64,000 bases of DNA from DAMCAP01 sp032059445 (GTDB taxonomy: Bacteria > Bacillota > Clostridia > Oscillospirales > Ruminococcaceae), in contig DAMCAP010000004.1 of the NCBI GenBank assembly GCA_032059445.1, positions 62,001-126,000 of the forward strand, read 5' to 3'. Shown piece after piece: positions 17,551 through 26,540 of the stretch. Under the pieces are notes generated by a model. That model saw nothing but the letters and a program-made list of their open reading frames with translations, did no database searches and was not told the DNA's origin. Made by a program: the position numbers and the translations under genes. Positions within the stretch are counted from its first letter, which is position 1. Each line of letters starts with the position of its first letter.

Positions 17551-17647
17551 TTTGCTTATGCTCCTTGTTATTGTGATTGACGATTGCTTCTGTGTGAATT
17601 ATACTAAACATATGTTGTTTATACAACCTACTGATTTCTTTAAATGG

Positions 17648-17653
17648 TATAAT
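17648..17653 (+). promoter_or_regulatory. Extended -10 element of the TetR gene
   Basis: TGG-TATAAT (hexamer at 17648-17653) lies 58 bases before the TetR start. The MMPL promoter must lie in the same 160-base divergent interval, so a regulator bound here could affect both genes. Confidence 0.5.
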
Positions 17654-17711
17654 CTTCAACAAAAATAGGGTGAGTGTTGCATATCGTAAGAGAGGCAAAG
17701 GAGAATGAAGT

Positions 17712-18296
17712 ATGATCAAACAAGAAGACCGCCGCATACGACTAACCAAGCGGATGCTCAAGGACAGCCTGCTGGAAATGCTCAAAAATGGTGCGGAAAT
17801 CCACCGTATTTCTATACGTGATCTATGCGAGCGTGCCGATATAAACCGCTCTACATTTTATAAGTATTATGGCTCTCAGTATGATCTGCTCAAAGAAATG
17901 GAAGACGAATGGCTCCGTCGAGTTGAGAGCAGCATCAACAACATGGGGCAGAGCTATGACCTGCATCTTTTGGATATCCTACACTTTATGCATGAAAATA
18001 TCGAATTAAGCCGCCTCTTATGCAATAGCAATGTAGACCCTTTGTTTCCACAGAGGATTTTTTCTCTGCCTTCTATTAAGCGCTTGATCGTATCGTCACT
18101 TCCTGCTGGGAAGCCTGAGCATATCATTGATTACATCCAAGAGTTTTTTGTCAGCGGTGCCTACAGCATCATCAAAAAATGGCTCAATAAAGATGATGGC
18201 GAGACCCCCGAAGAGATGGTGCAGATTATGATGCATATGTTTAACGAAAATGGTCTATTGGTGGGAGCTGGGATCAAGAGGCAGGTAGCGAAGTAA
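17712..18296 (+). CDS. TetR/AcrR family transcriptional regulator
   Basis: 194 residues. The N-terminal helix-turn-helix is clear: RRIRLTKRMLKDSLLEML, then IHRISIRDLCERADINRSTFYKYYGSQYDLL, with the canonical TetR recognition helix (RSTFYKYY). The C-terminal part fits the TetR_C_7/DhaS-like ligand domain (IQEFFVSGAYSIIKKWLNKDDGETPEEM, where a Gly/Trp-rich helix precedes the P-E-E-M element). AAAGGAGAA precedes the ATG. It is divergent from the MMPL exporter gene with 161 bases between starts, the usual arrangement for local repression of an exporter. Confidence 0.92.
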   Translation: MIKQEDRRIRLTKRMLKDSLLEMLKNGAEIHRISIRDLCERADINRSTFYKYYGSQYDLLKEMEDEWLRRVESSINNMGQSYDLHLLDILHFMHENIELSRLLCNSNVDPLFPQRIFSLPSIKRLIVSSLPAGKPEHIIDYIQEFFVSGAYSIIKKWLNKDDGETPEEMVQIMMHMFNENGLLVGAGIKRQVAK

Positions 18297-18365
18297 CTAG
18301 TATAGGCTACGAAAGATAAAGGCTGTACATTCCTTAGATGTTTGATTGGTACCCGTAAAGGACCC

Positions 18366-19004
18366 TTATTCTATATAAATACCGTATTCATGTAGTTTGT
18401 TACTTTCGACCCAAGTGGGTGGATTGCCGTAGGCGGCTAGAGAGCTGGTGAGGTCTAGAAGCTCTTGATAAATGGATTTATCAGTATATAACAGCTTTAC
18501 TATCGAATTTGCGTTGTGATCTTCTCTCAAAATCTGTACTGTAGCAACGTAACATGTGTTCTTTTGTTCCTCAACTACATCTCCGAAGTATATCAGGGTA
18601 GTTACACCATTTTGCTGTGTCAAACCATAGTAACAACTGCTGGGCATGATATAGTTTTCCACAATGAGATTTTGCTTGTCATCAAACCGTCTTTGCACCT
18701 TGTAGCCTCTATTAAGCGACTCTGCAAAAGAGAGGAGTTTTGCTTTCTGAGTTTGATCATCTATCACATGCAGAGGGTAAAATCCGCCTTGCAGTAGCTT
18801 TTGCTCCTTGGTAGATAGCTGATCAAATTGTGACAGATAAGATAAAGACATATCGACAAATACCATTGTGCTCTTAGAAACATCAAGGGACAATCCCTTA
18901 TTTGTCGGGACTGGTAGGTCAAATAGAAGATGGTTGATCGTGACAATTGCAAGTATCGGCGCAGCAAACCGCCACAATGTCTTCTTAACTATGTAGAGTA
19001 GCAT
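18366..19004 (-). CDS. Hypothetical single-pass membrane protein
   Basis: A 212-residue protein with one N-terminal membrane helix (about 10-30) and a soluble, probably extracellular part. There is no Cys lipobox. The mature part has alternating strands (VQRRFDDKQNLIVENYI, GVTTLIYFGDVVEEQKNTCYVATVQI) suggestive of a small alpha/beta domain. I do not recognise a family. It is flanked by the TetR gene (convergent) and the DMT permease gene (same strand but separated by a terminator at 19101-19142), so it stands alone. Confidence 0.6.
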   Translation of the reverse strand: MLLYIVKKTLWRFAAPILAIVTINHLLFDLPVPTNKGLSLDVSKSTMVFVDMSLSYLSQFDQLSTKEQKLLQGGFYPLHVIDDQTQKAKLLSFAESLNRGYKVQRRFDDKQNLIVENYIMPSSCYYGLTQQNGVTTLIYFGDVVEEQKNTCYVATVQILREDHNANSIVKLLYTDKSIYQELLDLTSSLAAYGNPPTWVESNKLHEYGIYIE

Positions 19005-19100
19005 GACTTGCCCCTTTCTGTGTCCAGCAATAGATATAATAAGTTTATCTTTATTTCAAAATATTGTCAACAATAATGGATTTTGCCAATATTGATCAAT

Positions 19101-19142
19101 AAAAAGCACAGATTCTCGCTCATTGGCGAAGATCTGTGCTTT
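19101..19142 (-). terminator. Intrinsic terminator of the DMT permease gene
   Basis: AAAGCACAGAT/ATCTGTGCTTT with a CGCT-rich inner stem. The minus strand continues as TTTTTATTGATC. Confidence 0.8.
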
Positions 19143-19159
19143 AAATATTTAGTAGGTTT

Positions 19160-20047
19160 TTAGATGTTGACCAAAACGATGCTGACCAAAAAGACTGCAA
19201 TGGCAATCCGATTCCTTTTACTGAACTTCTCTCCAAAAGCAATGGTGCTGATCAGGGTGATCAATAGGATGGTGCCGACGCTTAGTACGGGGAACACGAT
19301 ACCGGTAGGTAAGTGCTCAAGCGCCTTAATGATGAAATATGCGCTAAAGATATTGGGGATGCCAATAGCGGTACCGAGTAGGGCCTCCTTAAGAGTAAGG
19401 GGGGAGCGGATTTTGCTGGTGTATATGTATAATACACAAAGTGCCACGCAGGTTACAAAGATGGCAAATAAGAATAAGGGCTTATGCTCCTCTAAGGCAT
19501 ACATCTGGTAGAGCTTGTTGGAGAGCTCACACATGCCGCCGGTGAGGAATACTGCCAGTAAGAGGCCGCTGATCTTGATACCCTTGCCGTCACTATTCAT
19601 ATACACGAGTGAAAACAAAGCCGCGATGATGCCGACTACCTGTAACATGGTGGGGATTTCGTTCCATAAAAACGCCGATGTCAGGATCGGGATGACGATG
19701 CCTGTACGTTGGAACATGGTGGTTAGGCTTGTGCCCTTTGCCTTAATGCTCTGCTGTGTCAGTAGCAGAGATATAATATAAAGGAAACCCACCGCCACCC
19801 CAAAGAAGATGGAGAAGGTATAGCTCCCCTCGGAACTAAGGGCGCCGGAGAAGTTGCCAATTACCGATGTCAGCGATATAGCCTGAGGGCTTATACCCGC
19901 TTGATAGAGCATTAGGGCACCGATAATAGCAGCCGCAAGATAATTAAACAAGGTGACATTTAGATTATGCATCTGTCGGTGCTTTGCAATGGTAAACCCT
20001 AAATTGATGGAAGAAACGCAGAGCACCGCAATGATTAAAAATAACAT
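19160..20047 (-). CDS. EamA/DMT-superfamily permease
   Basis: 295 residues with ten predicted membrane helices in the two-fold repeated arrangement of drug/metabolite transporters. Positive charges between helices 1 and 2 (IAKHRQMHN) and the amphipathic end of the first half (FQRTGIVIPILTSAFLWNEIPTMLQ interrupted by a Gly/Pro turn) match EamA proteins; the C-terminal repeat has FGEKFSKRNR before the last helix. The substrate cannot be told from sequence. GGAGG precedes the ATG. It is divergent from the amidohydrolase at 20213 with 165 bases between starts, so it could import or export that enzyme's substrate, but this is inference from position. Confidence 0.8.
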   Translation of the reverse strand: MLFLIIAVLCVSSINLGFTIAKHRQMHNLNVTLFNYLAAAIIGALMLYQAGISPQAISLTSVIGNFSGALSSEGSYTFSIFFGVAVGFLYIISLLLTQQSIKAKGTSLTTMFQRTGIVIPILTSAFLWNEIPTMLQVVGIIAALFSLVYMNSDGKGIKISGLLLAVFLTGGMCELSNKLYQMYALEEHKPLFLFAIFVTCVALCVLYIYTSKIRSPLTLKEALLGTAIGIPNIFSAYFIIKALEHLPTGIVFPVLSVGTILLITLISTIAFGEKFSKRNRIAIAVFLVSIVLVNI

Positions 20048-20212
20048 AGAAATCCTCCAGTAGTTTGGTCTTTACAGTATACTACAAAATAGGAGCTTTT
20101 AAAATTAGTATTTTAGGATAATATACTTATGATTAATTATCCCTATGTTCCAATATTCTAGCAGATGTATATGTGATATACTTAAATAAAACCGAAAATA
20201 GGGGGAAACATC

Positions 20213-21700
20213 ATGGCAGATTATATCTTTAAGCATGGTACAGTTGTTACGATGGATCAAGACAGGCGGGTAATCCCCGACGGCGCCGTAGTGGTAAGCG
20301 GCAATATGATTGAGTTTGTGGGAAGCTATAAAGAGGCTGCGGCCAAATACAAGGCAAAGCAGGAAATCGATTGTAGCAATCATATCATTATGCCCGGTCT
20401 GGTAGACGCTCACGGGCATGCAGGGCACTCCTTTACTCGCTTTGTTGTAAAAGATACCAAGCACTGGATGCCGGCAATGACGCACATGTATAAGCACTAT
20501 GTAGATGACGACTTTTGGTATGTGGAGGGTAAAATCTCTGCGCTGCAAAGGCTCAAAAGCGGTGTGACTACAGGCGTATGTGTGATGGGCTCTCAGCCCC
20601 GCTGCGACGATCCGATCTTTGCCATCAACAATGCCAAGGCTTATGCTGAGGTAGGAGTCAGAGATATCGTCTGCACAGGCCCTTGCCACACCCCTTGGCC
20701 TCATAACTTTAGCAGGTGGGAAAACGGCAAGCGCAAAATGTGTTCGGTGAGTTTTGAGGAGGTCTGTGAGAGCCTTGAAACAGTAATTAAGACGCTAAAT
20801 AGCCCAGATAATCAAAAAACCTTTGCCTATGTTACCCCTTTTGGGCTGATTACTTCAATTAATCCTTCTGGAGCGACACCCATCGAAGAGCTAACAATCC
20901 TCACCGAGCACGATCGGCGGCAGGCAAAGGAAATGAAGCGCATCAGCGAGAAGTATAAGGCAAGAATCCATACCGACTGCTTTGGAGGCATGATCCATCT
21001 GGCGGTGCAGGATAAAGAAAATATGCTGATGGGTGAGTATGTGCATATCCAGCACTGCACAGCTCTCTCTGACTTTGAGATCGAAGTAGTGGCTCAGACC
21101 AAAACCCATGCTGCGGTAGCTCCCGGCTCCCGTGCCCCCGTGCATAAAATGCTGGATGCGGGAATCAATGTGGTGGTAACATCTGATGGGCCTCGGGTAA
21201 ACTATGATCTAGACATGTTTAGCGCTATGCGCCTATTTCAGATGAACTATCGTAATCTTGCCAATGACCCAACTCTGCTGCCACACGAAAAGGTCTTGGA
21301 GATGGCGACGATCAACGCCGCCAAGGCTTTGGGGCTAGATCATCTGGTGGGCTCACTAGAGGTGGGCAAGCGGGCCGACATCATTACCGTCGACCTTGTC
21401 AGCCCACGTCTGATGCCTAGTTACAACCCTGTACATACACTGGTACTGAGTGTGACTGCCAATGATGTGGACAATGTAATGATTGATGGCGAGCTGCTAG
21501 TAAATGAACGCAAGGCGCTTAAGCTTGACGAGCGAAAGATCATCCTAGATACACAGGAGATGTCTGATCTCATCAACGAGCGGGCGCACTTTGAGAAATT
21601 TGCAGAGCGCCAGCCTCTGCTTTGGGGCAAAAACCGCCTGCCACAGGATAACGAGCCCTTTGACCTGCTGTGGCAGAGGGAAGACGGCGGGCATTACTAA
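20213..21700 (+). CDS. Amidohydrolase of the TrzN/AtzB/SsnA-like group
   Basis: 495 residues, metal-dependent amidohydrolase superfamily. The N-terminal beta-sandwich (about 1-58) precedes the first metal motif DAHGHAG (His67, His69); later motifs are IHTDCFGG (His near 257), HIQHC (His near 281) and TSDGP (Asp near 325), giving the expected HxH...H...H...D set of a mononuclear enzyme. The C-terminal sandwich contains GSLEVGKRADIITVDL, common to deaminases and chlorohydrolases such as AtzB, TrzN, SsnA and MtaD. Likely reaction: hydrolytic deamination or dechlorination of a cyclic amine or N-heterocycle. It is followed within 26 bases by a PucR regulator and then another amidohydrolase. Confidence 0.88.
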   Translation: MADYIFKHGTVVTMDQDRRVIPDGAVVVSGNMIEFVGSYKEAAAKYKAKQEIDCSNHIIMPGLVDAHGHAGHSFTRFVVKDTKHWMPAMTHMYKHYVDDDFWYVEGKISALQRLKSGVTTGVCVMGSQPRCDDPIFAINNAKAYAEVGVRDIVCTGPCHTPWPHNFSRWENGKRKMCSVSFEEVCESLETVIKTLNSPDNQKTFAYVTPFGLITSINPSGATPIEELTILTEHDRRQAKEMKRISEKYKARIHTDCFGGMIHLAVQDKENMLMGEYVHIQHCTALSDFEIEVVAQTKTHAAVAPGSRAPVHKMLDAGINVVVTSDGPRVNYDLDMFSAMRLFQMNYRNLANDPTLLPHEKVLEMATINAAKALGLDHLVGSLEVGKRADIITVDLVSPRLMPSYNPVHTLVLSVTANDVDNVMIDGELLVNERKALKLDERKIILDTQEMSDLINERAHFEKFAERQPLLWGKNRLPQDNEPFDLLWQREDGGHY

Positions 21701-21725
21701 GAGAGTATAGAAGGAAGGTGCTGAT

Positions 21726-23213
21726 ATGATTGTGACGGTAGCGGATATTATGAAGCTGGAGCAGCTCAAAAATTCGCCAGTAAAGGCGGGCTTTGAGGGG
21801 CTTGGCAACGCAGTTTCGGCGATCACCATCATCGAGGCACCTGACATTGCAGATTGGATCTATGGCGGTGAAATCCTTCTGACCACTCTGTATGGTGTTA
21901 CCCAAGCAAATCTGCCGCTAAAAGAGTACTTTGAAAAGCTTGCCCAAAAAGGTATCAGTGCTATCATGGTCAAAACAGGCAGGATGCTGCAAGAGCTGCC
22001 TACTGAGTTGATCAGTGTAGGCAATGCTTATAACATCCCTGTCATTGAGCTACAGCTGGAGGTTCGTTATGTCGACCTCATCAACAGCGGCACAAGGCTA
22101 ATCATTGATAGTCAGGAGCAGAAGCTCAGCTATTATATGGATATTCAGCGGAAGCTGACAAAGCTGATGATCTCGGGTGCATCGGTTGAGGAGATCATTA
22201 AGTATCTAGAGGGAAAAGTCCATGCAAAGCTGACGGTGCTTGACGAACACCACACAGAGCTTTTTTATAAAGCAGCACCTCATGTACAATCGCAGGAAAC
22301 GGATGCCAGCCTGACAGTGCCCATTACCTGCTTTGGCAAAACACAGGGCTACTTGCAAGCGCTATCTGCCGAAGCATTTAGCGAAGAACAATGTGTGGTG
22401 CTCAAAAATGCAGCCGATATCATTGCCATGGAGTTTATGAAGCGGCATTACATTGCCGAGATCGAACAGAAATATGCCAATGACTTTATGGATGAGCTTT
22501 TGTCGGGGAATATCGACTTGCCCCATGTCCATGAAAAAATCAAACTATATGAGATTGACAAGCAAAATTGCTTTATGATAGCGGTGGTGCAGGCAGCCCA
22601 GACCACCGAGCAGGCAAAAGCAATATCTGAAGAGATCTTTCAGCTTTATAATAATCGACCCGGCTACTTGTGTCGTGTGAGACGTGATTCTATCACAATA
22701 CTTTGGCATGGCAGTCAAAAAGAAAAGAATCAGGCAGTGCAAAGGTTTGCTGATGGGATGAAAACCAATAAAACCCTGCTCCATTGTGGAGTGAGTAGTT
22801 ACGGCAGCAAAATGCAGGAGATCGGCAAGCTGCAAAGCGAGGCCCTCAGTGCACTTAACTATGCCAAACTGTTTGGCGCAGATATTGTAAATTTTGGAGA
22901 TATGGGTGTACTCAAGCTCTTTAGCCGATTTTCTTCCCGCGAGGAGCTGGCGGAGATGATCCCCGATTGTATCAGGCTTTTGCAGGAGCATGACCGCAGC
23001 GGGGGCAGCGCATACCTGCAAACTCTGGATGTAGTTGTGGAGTGTAACTACAATCTTAGCCTTAGTGCAAAAAAGCTATATGTGCATTATAAGACCATGC
23101 TTCACCGCGCCCAGAGGATCTGTGAGGTAGGCAAGATTTCCTTTGAAAGTAGCCACGACAGGTTGCAGTTGGAGATCGGGTTAAAATTATTGAAGCTGCT
23201 TAGAGAATTTTAA
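21726..23213 (+). CDS. PucR family transcriptional regulator
   Basis: 495 residues. Residues 1-125 form a PucR-type N-terminal domain (VTVADIMKLEQLKNSPVKAG, then the conserved IIEAPDIADWIYGGEILLTT). A central GGDEF-like/CdaR region (about 250-380) follows. The C-terminal HTH_30 is seen in LQTLDVVVECNYNLSLSAKK, then LYVHYKTMLHRAQRI near 430-470. PucR proteins control purine degradation and other nitrogen-scavenging genes. Its position between two amidohydrolase genes in the same direction suggests local control of heterocycle or amine breakdown. GAAGGTG lies just upstream of the ATG. Confidence 0.92.
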   Translation: MIVTVADIMKLEQLKNSPVKAGFEGLGNAVSAITIIEAPDIADWIYGGEILLTTLYGVTQANLPLKEYFEKLAQKGISAIMVKTGRMLQELPTELISVGNAYNIPVIELQLEVRYVDLINSGTRLIIDSQEQKLSYYMDIQRKLTKLMISGASVEEIIKYLEGKVHAKLTVLDEHHTELFYKAAPHVQSQETDASLTVPITCFGKTQGYLQALSAEAFSEEQCVVLKNAADIIAMEFMKRHYIAEIEQKYANDFMDELLSGNIDLPHVHEKIKLYEIDKQNCFMIAVVQAAQTTEQAKAISEEIFQLYNNRPGYLCRVRRDSITILWHGSQKEKNQAVQRFADGMKTNKTLLHCGVSSYGSKMQEIGKLQSEALSALNYAKLFGADIVNFGDMGVLKLFSRFSSREELAEMIPDCIRLLQEHDRSGGSAYLQTLDVVVECNYNLSLSAKKLYVHYKTMLHRAQRICEVGKISFESSHDRLQLEIGLKLLKLLREF

Positions 23214-23227
23214 AACAGGAGGAAAAT

Positions 23228-24424
23228 ATGGCTACCTTAATCACCAATGTGTTTCATCCGCAGCTTAAATGCAGCACCAACCTTGTGTTGGAAGCTGGCT
23301 TGATCAAGCAAATTTCCAATGCAGATGCTCTAAAGCAGAGCACTTACACTGAAATCATAGATGGGACTGGATACACAATCTTACCCTCTCTGATTGATTG
23401 CCATGCACATCTTGATAAGACTGTGTGGGGTATGGATTGGTATGAAAATAAGCTGGGGTATCATATCACCGACCGTATCGACAATGAGCGCGGTGCGCGC
23501 AAATCCCTCGAGCTTGATGCTTACACCCAAGCGTGCCGCTATATCGAGCTTTCGCTTAGCCTTGGTGTGCAGCATATGCGCAGCCATGTCGACATCGACA
23601 CCCAAAATGGTCTGGCAGGGCTGGTGGGTGTCATGGAGGCTGCAAAGCAATATAGAGATCTATTTGATGTGGAGCTGGTAGCCTTCCCTCAATCAGGGGT
23701 AATGATCCGCCCCGGCACCTATGAGCTGCTGGATGAAGCCCTTGCCAAGGGGGCCGATATCATCGGAGGCCTTGACCCAGCAGCCATCGACCGTGACCCA
23801 AAGGGCAGCTTAGATGCCGTCTTTCATCTGGCGCAGAAGCACGCAAAGCCAGTTGACATCCACCTGCATGAAGCCGCAGAGCTTGGTGCCTTTGACATGG
23901 AGCTGATTATCGAGCGAACTAAGGCGCTGGGTATGCAGGGTCTGGTCAGCGTCAGCCACGCTTTTTGCCTTGGAGCAAATAACCCAGCTCTAGTAAACCC
24001 ACTATTGGAGAAGCTTCAGCAACAGGGTATTACGATTATTACCGCTGCCCAGCCGGGTGCTGCCAGTGTACCTCCTGTCAAAACCCTGATCAATGCAGGG
24101 GTCAAGATCTGCGGGGGCAATGATAATGTAAGGGATTTGTGGAGCCCCTTTGGCAGTGGCGATATCTTGGAGCGGGTGGCGCTGATCGCTATGAAAAACG
24201 GATTTCGTCGAGATGAGGATCTAGAGCTTACTATGGAGCTTTGCACAACTAGAGGCGCAGAGCTGCTGGGCTTAAGAGATTACGGTATCACAGAAGGCTG
24301 CAAGGCAAACTTCGTATTGGTAAAAGGAAGAAACCTGCCTGAGTCGATTGTATCTTACAATAAAGATCGGATGGTCTTTAGAAACGGCAAGATGATCCGC
24401 AACAGCCGCCCTCTCGGTATATAA
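23228..24424 (+). CDS. Cytosine-deaminase/AtzC-like amidohydrolase
   Basis: 398 residues, CodA-type amidohydrolase. The first metal motif is DCHAHLDKTVWG (His59, His61), with the LDK extension typical of CodA and AtzC. Then come HMRSHVDID (a His/Asp loop used in CodA-like enzymes), DIHLHEAAELG (metal His), VSHAFCLG and GNDNVRDLWSPFG, where CodA-type enzymes carry the metal Asp. The C-terminus ends with a short beta-sandwich. Enzymes of this group deaminate cytosine or hydrolyse N-alkyl groups from triazine-type rings. The start has CAGGAGGAAAAT. It follows pucR by 14 bases and ends at a strong terminator, so the three plus-strand genes form one operon. Confidence 0.88.
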   Translation: MATLITNVFHPQLKCSTNLVLEAGLIKQISNADALKQSTYTEIIDGTGYTILPSLIDCHAHLDKTVWGMDWYENKLGYHITDRIDNERGARKSLELDAYTQACRYIELSLSLGVQHMRSHVDIDTQNGLAGLVGVMEAAKQYRDLFDVELVAFPQSGVMIRPGTYELLDEALAKGADIIGGLDPAAIDRDPKGSLDAVFHLAQKHAKPVDIHLHEAAELGAFDMELIIERTKALGMQGLVSVSHAFCLGANNPALVNPLLEKLQQQGITIITAAQPGAASVPPVKTLINAGVKICGGNDNVRDLWSPFGSGDILERVALIAMKNGFRRDEDLELTMELCTTRGAELLGLRDYGITEGCKANFVLVKGRNLPESIVSYNKDRMVFRNGKMIRNSRPLGI

Positions 24425-24436
24425 GTAAATAAGGAT

Positions 24437-24475
24437 AAAAAACTGCCCGCGACGAGAGTCACAGGGCAGTTTTTA
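24437..24475 (+). terminator. Terminator of the amidohydrolase operon (bidirectional)
   Basis: AAAAACTGCCC/GGGCAGTTTTT with U-rich tails on both strands, between the convergent stops at 24424 and 24477. Confidence 0.85.
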
Positions 24476-24476
24476 T

Positions 24477-25664
24477 TTAAGCAGGAGCAGAGCGGTTGCC
24501 TATGATGACATAGTCTGAGAGTGTGATGCTTGGGGGGAACCCCAGCTTTAGTAGCGCTTCGTAGAGCTGGGGGTTTTGCTTGATATTGCCGATTTTTAAG
24601 TATTTTACAGGGAGGAAGAGGTATCCAAAATCACCGCTATAGGAGTTTTTTAGGCGTCCGACACCTTTCATCTCAGGATACCTATGCTGCACATTGGTGA
24701 GATATTGGTTTATGACCAGTATTTTATCCTTGAGGGGCGGGTAGTTTTCCGATAAATCCCCTACAAAGGTCAGCATCATTTTTTCGGTGCGAGGGTACCT
24801 GACCATATTTTTTTGCAGGTGCCAGCCCCCATACTGACCATAAAACTTCTGCCCGGGCAGCTCTTCGTAGCAGTTTTTTAAATTGTCAGCAATTGTCTGC
24901 TCTCTCTGGGGGCGGTCATATGCATTGCTTGCAAGGTTACGGATAGAAATTATAAAAGCCAGATAATCCTCTCCGAAGTATGCGCGGTAATCTTCTTGAT
25001 GCAGGCTGATATCATTTGTTAGCTCCTGCCCAAGCTTTGTATAATAATCCTTACTTGTCTTCATGCTATTAGATAGCTCACTGCGTAAAAGATTGACCTG
25101 ATGAGCGATATTGGGGGGGATCGGTGCTGAATCATCGGGCAGCAGGGATTTAATAAATTGCAGCTTGGTTTCTTCATGATACTCAATATCAATCCCGATG
25201 ACCCGCAGGCTTTCTCCCTCTGGAAGAGATTTGTTTAATTCATCATAGAAGTCAAGCAAATTGAGGTATGCTATTTTTGATTCCTCAGGTAGGTACTTTA
25301 AACGCTCACTCTGGGTTAGTAGTTGCTGTCGATTACCAGTTTCAAGATAGTTGGTGATATAGGCACCCTCGCTGTAGCTGATCTCCAGTAGGATGTTTCG
25401 CACCTGATGGTTTTTGACGAAATACTCTGCCAGATATTTCTGCTGATCGTAAGGCATCTGGGTGTAGTGAGCATCCTCACTGAGATAGATGTCATAGCCC
25501 GCGGTCCAGTCAGTGAAATCTTGATCGGGGTTTTTAAGAAACTGCTCTAAATCCTCGGATTCATTTAAAACCGTGTGCATAGCCGATAAATCTGAGCGGT
25601 TGGAGTATAGAATCACAGTGCCTAAAACCAGTAGGAACAAGAAAGAGATGCGTAATTTCTTCAA
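24477..25664 (-). CDS. Membrane-anchored Ere/ChaN-like superfamily protein
   Basis: About 395 residues. The TTG at 25664 follows GGAGGAG at ideal spacing and opens a signal-anchor helix (KKLRISFLFLLVLGTVILY), so I prefer it to the ATG at 25697, which would follow the upstream stop immediately but has a poor ribosome-binding site. The mature part has DIYLSEDAHYT, VRNILLEISYSEG, LRVIGIDIEYHEE and YGQYGGWHLQKN. This order (acidic-His loop, L-L-E-strand, G-I-D strand, G-x-x-H loop) resembles the erythromycin-esterase/ChaN/TraB-like fold. The function is unknown and substrate prediction would be unsafe. It is cotranscribed with the CPBP protease gene upstream. Confidence 0.65.
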   Translation of the reverse strand: MKKLRISFLFLLVLGTVILYSNRSDLSAMHTVLNESEDLEQFLKNPDQDFTDWTAGYDIYLSEDAHYTQMPYDQQKYLAEYFVKNHQVRNILLEISYSEGAYITNYLETGNRQQLLTQSERLKYLPEESKIAYLNLLDFYDELNKSLPEGESLRVIGIDIEYHEETKLQFIKSLLPDDSAPIPPNIAHQVNLLRSELSNSMKTSKDYYTKLGQELTNDISLHQEDYRAYFGEDYLAFIISIRNLASNAYDRPQREQTIADNLKNCYEELPGQKFYGQYGGWHLQKNMVRYPRTEKMMLTFVGDLSENYPPLKDKILVINQYLTNVQHRYPEMKGVGRLKNSYSGDFGYLFLPVKYLKIGNIKQNPQLYEALLKLGFPPSITLSDYVIIGNRSAPA

Positions 25665-25697
25665 TGTGACTCCTCCTACCGATGGATTAGTAGACAT

Positions 25698-26540
25698 CTA
25701 GGCTCTCTGATTCGCCTTGCGCTTCTTAATATATAGAGCTGCTAGTACAAAGGCTGTTGCCAGAAGCAAGATGCATATCTGCCCCAGATGGAGTTTTAAG
25801 CGTTGCTGATCAGTTACCAGACTAGGGTCTATTAGATAGGTGAAAAATGCGCTTCGAATCTCTGCATCGATTTTTACAATAAATGCGTGCCCGACCAAGA
25901 CATTCCATACACTATGAAGTAAAACACAGCCCCATACATGCCCGTCATGCAAGCGCAAAAAAGCAAGCAATAGACTGATCGTGAAATAGCCTATAAAGCT
26001 TATGAAATATTGCTGAGGGCTCTGATTCCCACGCAGATGAGGTAGTGTAAAAACCAGTGATGTCAGTAATACAGCAGCCGTCTTGCCCCAGTAGTTCTGG
26101 TACATCTTAAAAAGGAAGCCTCGAAAAAACAGCTCCTCAACTACAGGGCTTTTGATGCCGTTATAGACCGCATAGGATAAAATCGTAAGCATTTCAGCTC
26201 TCGATAAGCCCGACCAGACCAAGCGCCCCGGGAAGGATAGGATCAAGCCAGCATATGCTGCAAGAATCAAGATAATCAAGCCAATGTCGGTTAAACCAAG
26301 CTTAGGGCGGATGATACCGCACTCTTGAGGGCTAAGCTGAAAGGAACGTAGGAAGTACCTAAGCCCAAAGAGGGCGATCGCCATATGCACGATCCCTTGT
26401 ATTGCTCCCGGCTCTCTTTGAAAGGCGCTGGCTATGCCCTGTGCTATATAAAACAGCACAAATACCCCCAGTGTCCGCCAGATAGCGGTACTGATCTGTT
26501 CTTGACTCTGGTCGCTAAGCTTAATGACAGGTAGTTTCAT
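25698..26540 (-). CDS. CPBP-family intramembrane glutamic endopeptidase
   Basis: About 280 residues with seven or eight membrane helices. The Abi/CAAX motifs are present: EELFFRGFLF (motif 1, two Glu and Arg), the F-x-x-x-H equivalent TSLVFTLPHLRG (motif 2) and CVLLHSVWNVLVG (motif 3, His/Asn). Family members cut membrane-embedded substrates or process peptides and prenylated proteins. The longer frame from 26570 is possible, but the ATG at 26540 is preceded by AAGGAG at good spacing. The following gene on the same strand starts right after its stop, so the two are coupled. Confidence 0.88.
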   Translation of the reverse strand: MKLPVIKLSDQSQEQISTAIWRTLGVFVLFYIAQGIASAFQREPGAIQGIVHMAIALFGLRYFLRSFQLSPQECGIIRPKLGLTDIGLIILILAAYAGLILSFPGRLVWSGLSRAEMLTILSYAVYNGIKSPVVEELFFRGFLFKMYQNYWGKTAAVLLTSLVFTLPHLRGNQSPQQYFISFIGYFTISLLLAFLRLHDGHVWGCVLLHSVWNVLVGHAFIVKIDAEIRSAFFTYLIDPSLVTDQQRLKLHLGQICILLLATAFVLAALYIKKRKANQRA

